Below, piece after piece: positions 63,619 to 64,000 of a stretch of 64,000 nucleotides of DNA. A model generated the notes under the pieces. That model was not told the origin of the DNA and searched no databases. It worked only from the letters and a program-made list of their open reading frames with translations. Source of the DNA: Phragmitibacter sp965284365 (lineage in GTDB: Bacteria > Verrucomicrobiota > Verrucomicrobiia > Verrucomicrobiales > Verrucomicrobiaceae); NCBI GenBank assembly GCA_965284365.1, contig OZ260079.1, positions 1,178,001-1,242,000 on the forward strand, in the 5' to 3' direction. Each line of letters opens with the position of its first letter. The stretch's first letter is position 1. The translations under genes and the position numbers were made by a program.

Positions 63619-64000
63619 TCTAGCGCCTGTTCTTGGGGACGTGCCGACCGCCGCAACAAAACGGCGGTAATCGCGAAAAAGATAATCGGCAGGACCACAT
63701 TAGCGGTCAGCGCCAGGCCCGGTCGCTCCAGGGCCGAATCGCCAAACGCAGCGAAGGTAAATCCCTGCGGAATGGAGCCCGCCATCAGCGCAACCAGGAA
63801 AAGGCGTCTCGGCATGCGTGCAAGACCTGCCAAACATGCCACGGCCTCCGGCAGCACCGGCATCCAGCGCGACAGTGCTACTAGCCAACCGGATTTGCTT
63901 TCGTGAAAGATCGTCTCTGCCTTTTGCAAGCCCGCCTCACCGGCCAGCCAGCGGGCGGCTCCCCGGCCATACATGCGGCATAGAGAATACGCCACCAAGC
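63615..64000 (-). CDS. VTT/DedA-TVP38-like membrane protein (partial, right edge)
   Basis: At least 128 codons are visible; the N-terminal part lies beyond the window. The VTT (SNARE-associated/TVP38) domain is recognised from GWLVALSRWMPVLPEAVACL and AGLARMPRRLFLVALMAGSI with PQGFTFAAFGD. Two to three membrane helices are visible, and the tail RRSARPQEQALD is charged. Members move lipids or control membrane proteins. A start within the window at the extreme edge would be a TTG or GTG and is unlikely to be the true one. Confidence 0.75.
   Translation of the reverse strand, partial: LVAYSLCRMYGRGAARWLAGEAGLQKAETIFHESKSGWLVALSRWMPVLPEAVACLAGLARMPRRLFLVALMAGSIPQGFTFAAFGDSALERPGLALTANVVLPIIFFAITAVLLRRSARPQEQALD

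Overview
The window looks like a chromosome segment from a free-living verrucomicrobial bacterium (Verrucomicrobiae, probably near Prosthecobacter/Verrucomicrobium). This is inferred from gene content: DUF1080 (3-keto-disaccharide hydrolase-like) proteins, a Tat-exported Gfo/Idh/MocA oxidoreductase, pseudopilin-like GspG-tail proteins, a 1885-residue tandem UvrA and an Asn-rich FtsH N-terminus. No rRNA, tRNA, CRISPR array, insertion sequence or prophage was seen. Nearly all DNA is coding. Only one gene-free stretch exceeds 300 bases (52717-53033).

Layout. 1-4.8 kb: methyltransferase, nuclease-fold membrane protein, COG4091 SAF-domain dehydrogenase and glutamine-dependent asparagine synthase. 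5.0-8.5 kb: one five-gene transcription unit with three small membrane proteins (ElaB/YqjD-, YqjE- and YqjK-like) followed by two PilT/PilU retraction ATPases, ended by a clear terminator. 8.5-13.1 kb (minus strand): HerA/FtsK-type ATPase, thioredoxin, a possible 27-residue membrane peptide and a low-complexity Pro/Ala-rich membrane protein. 13.3-19.7 kb: sugar-nucleotide epimerase, secreted BPL_N amidotransferase-like protein, AraC regulator, and a DUF58-SpoIIM-RDD membrane operon. 19.7-25.4 kb: leuC, a DUF1080-like lipoprotein / serine hydrolase / DUF1080 cluster, and clpX. 25.4-36 kb: two CNNM/CorC-like proteins, DUF1015, HAD phosphatases, TIGR01777 epimerase, GT28 glycolipid glycosyltransferase, DedA, and two Tat-exported proteins (phosphoesterase, oxidoreductase). 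36-41.8 kb: the tandem UvrA.

The most interesting part is 41.8-50.8 kb: a complete Cre-type envelope-stress locus. It encodes a secreted protein (broken by a one-base frameshift as given), two CreD paralogues, a small membrane protein, CreB and CreC, with an unrelated parallel beta-helix gene inserted antisense between creB and creC. Two promoters carry arrays of the pentamer TTCAC at an exact 11-bp period (five copies at 41880-41928, four at 44912-44949). This is the TTCAC-N6-TTCAC Cre tag known from enterobacteria, here extended to multiple tandem units. The operator and its regulator are therefore both visible in one window.

51-55.7 kb holds the conserved cdaA-cdaR-glmM c-di-AMP/cell-wall neighbourhood in unusual form. 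CdaR is reduced to a 59-residue membrane stub, and a secreted, possibly caspase-fold protein is inserted on the opposite strand between it and glmM. A polysaccharide deacetylase and FtsH follow. 58-64 kb: a 1240-residue ABCG-type transporter fused to TerB-like and FHA-like domains, two tandem pseudopilin-like paralogues, a lipoprotein and a partial VTT/DedA-like membrane protein.
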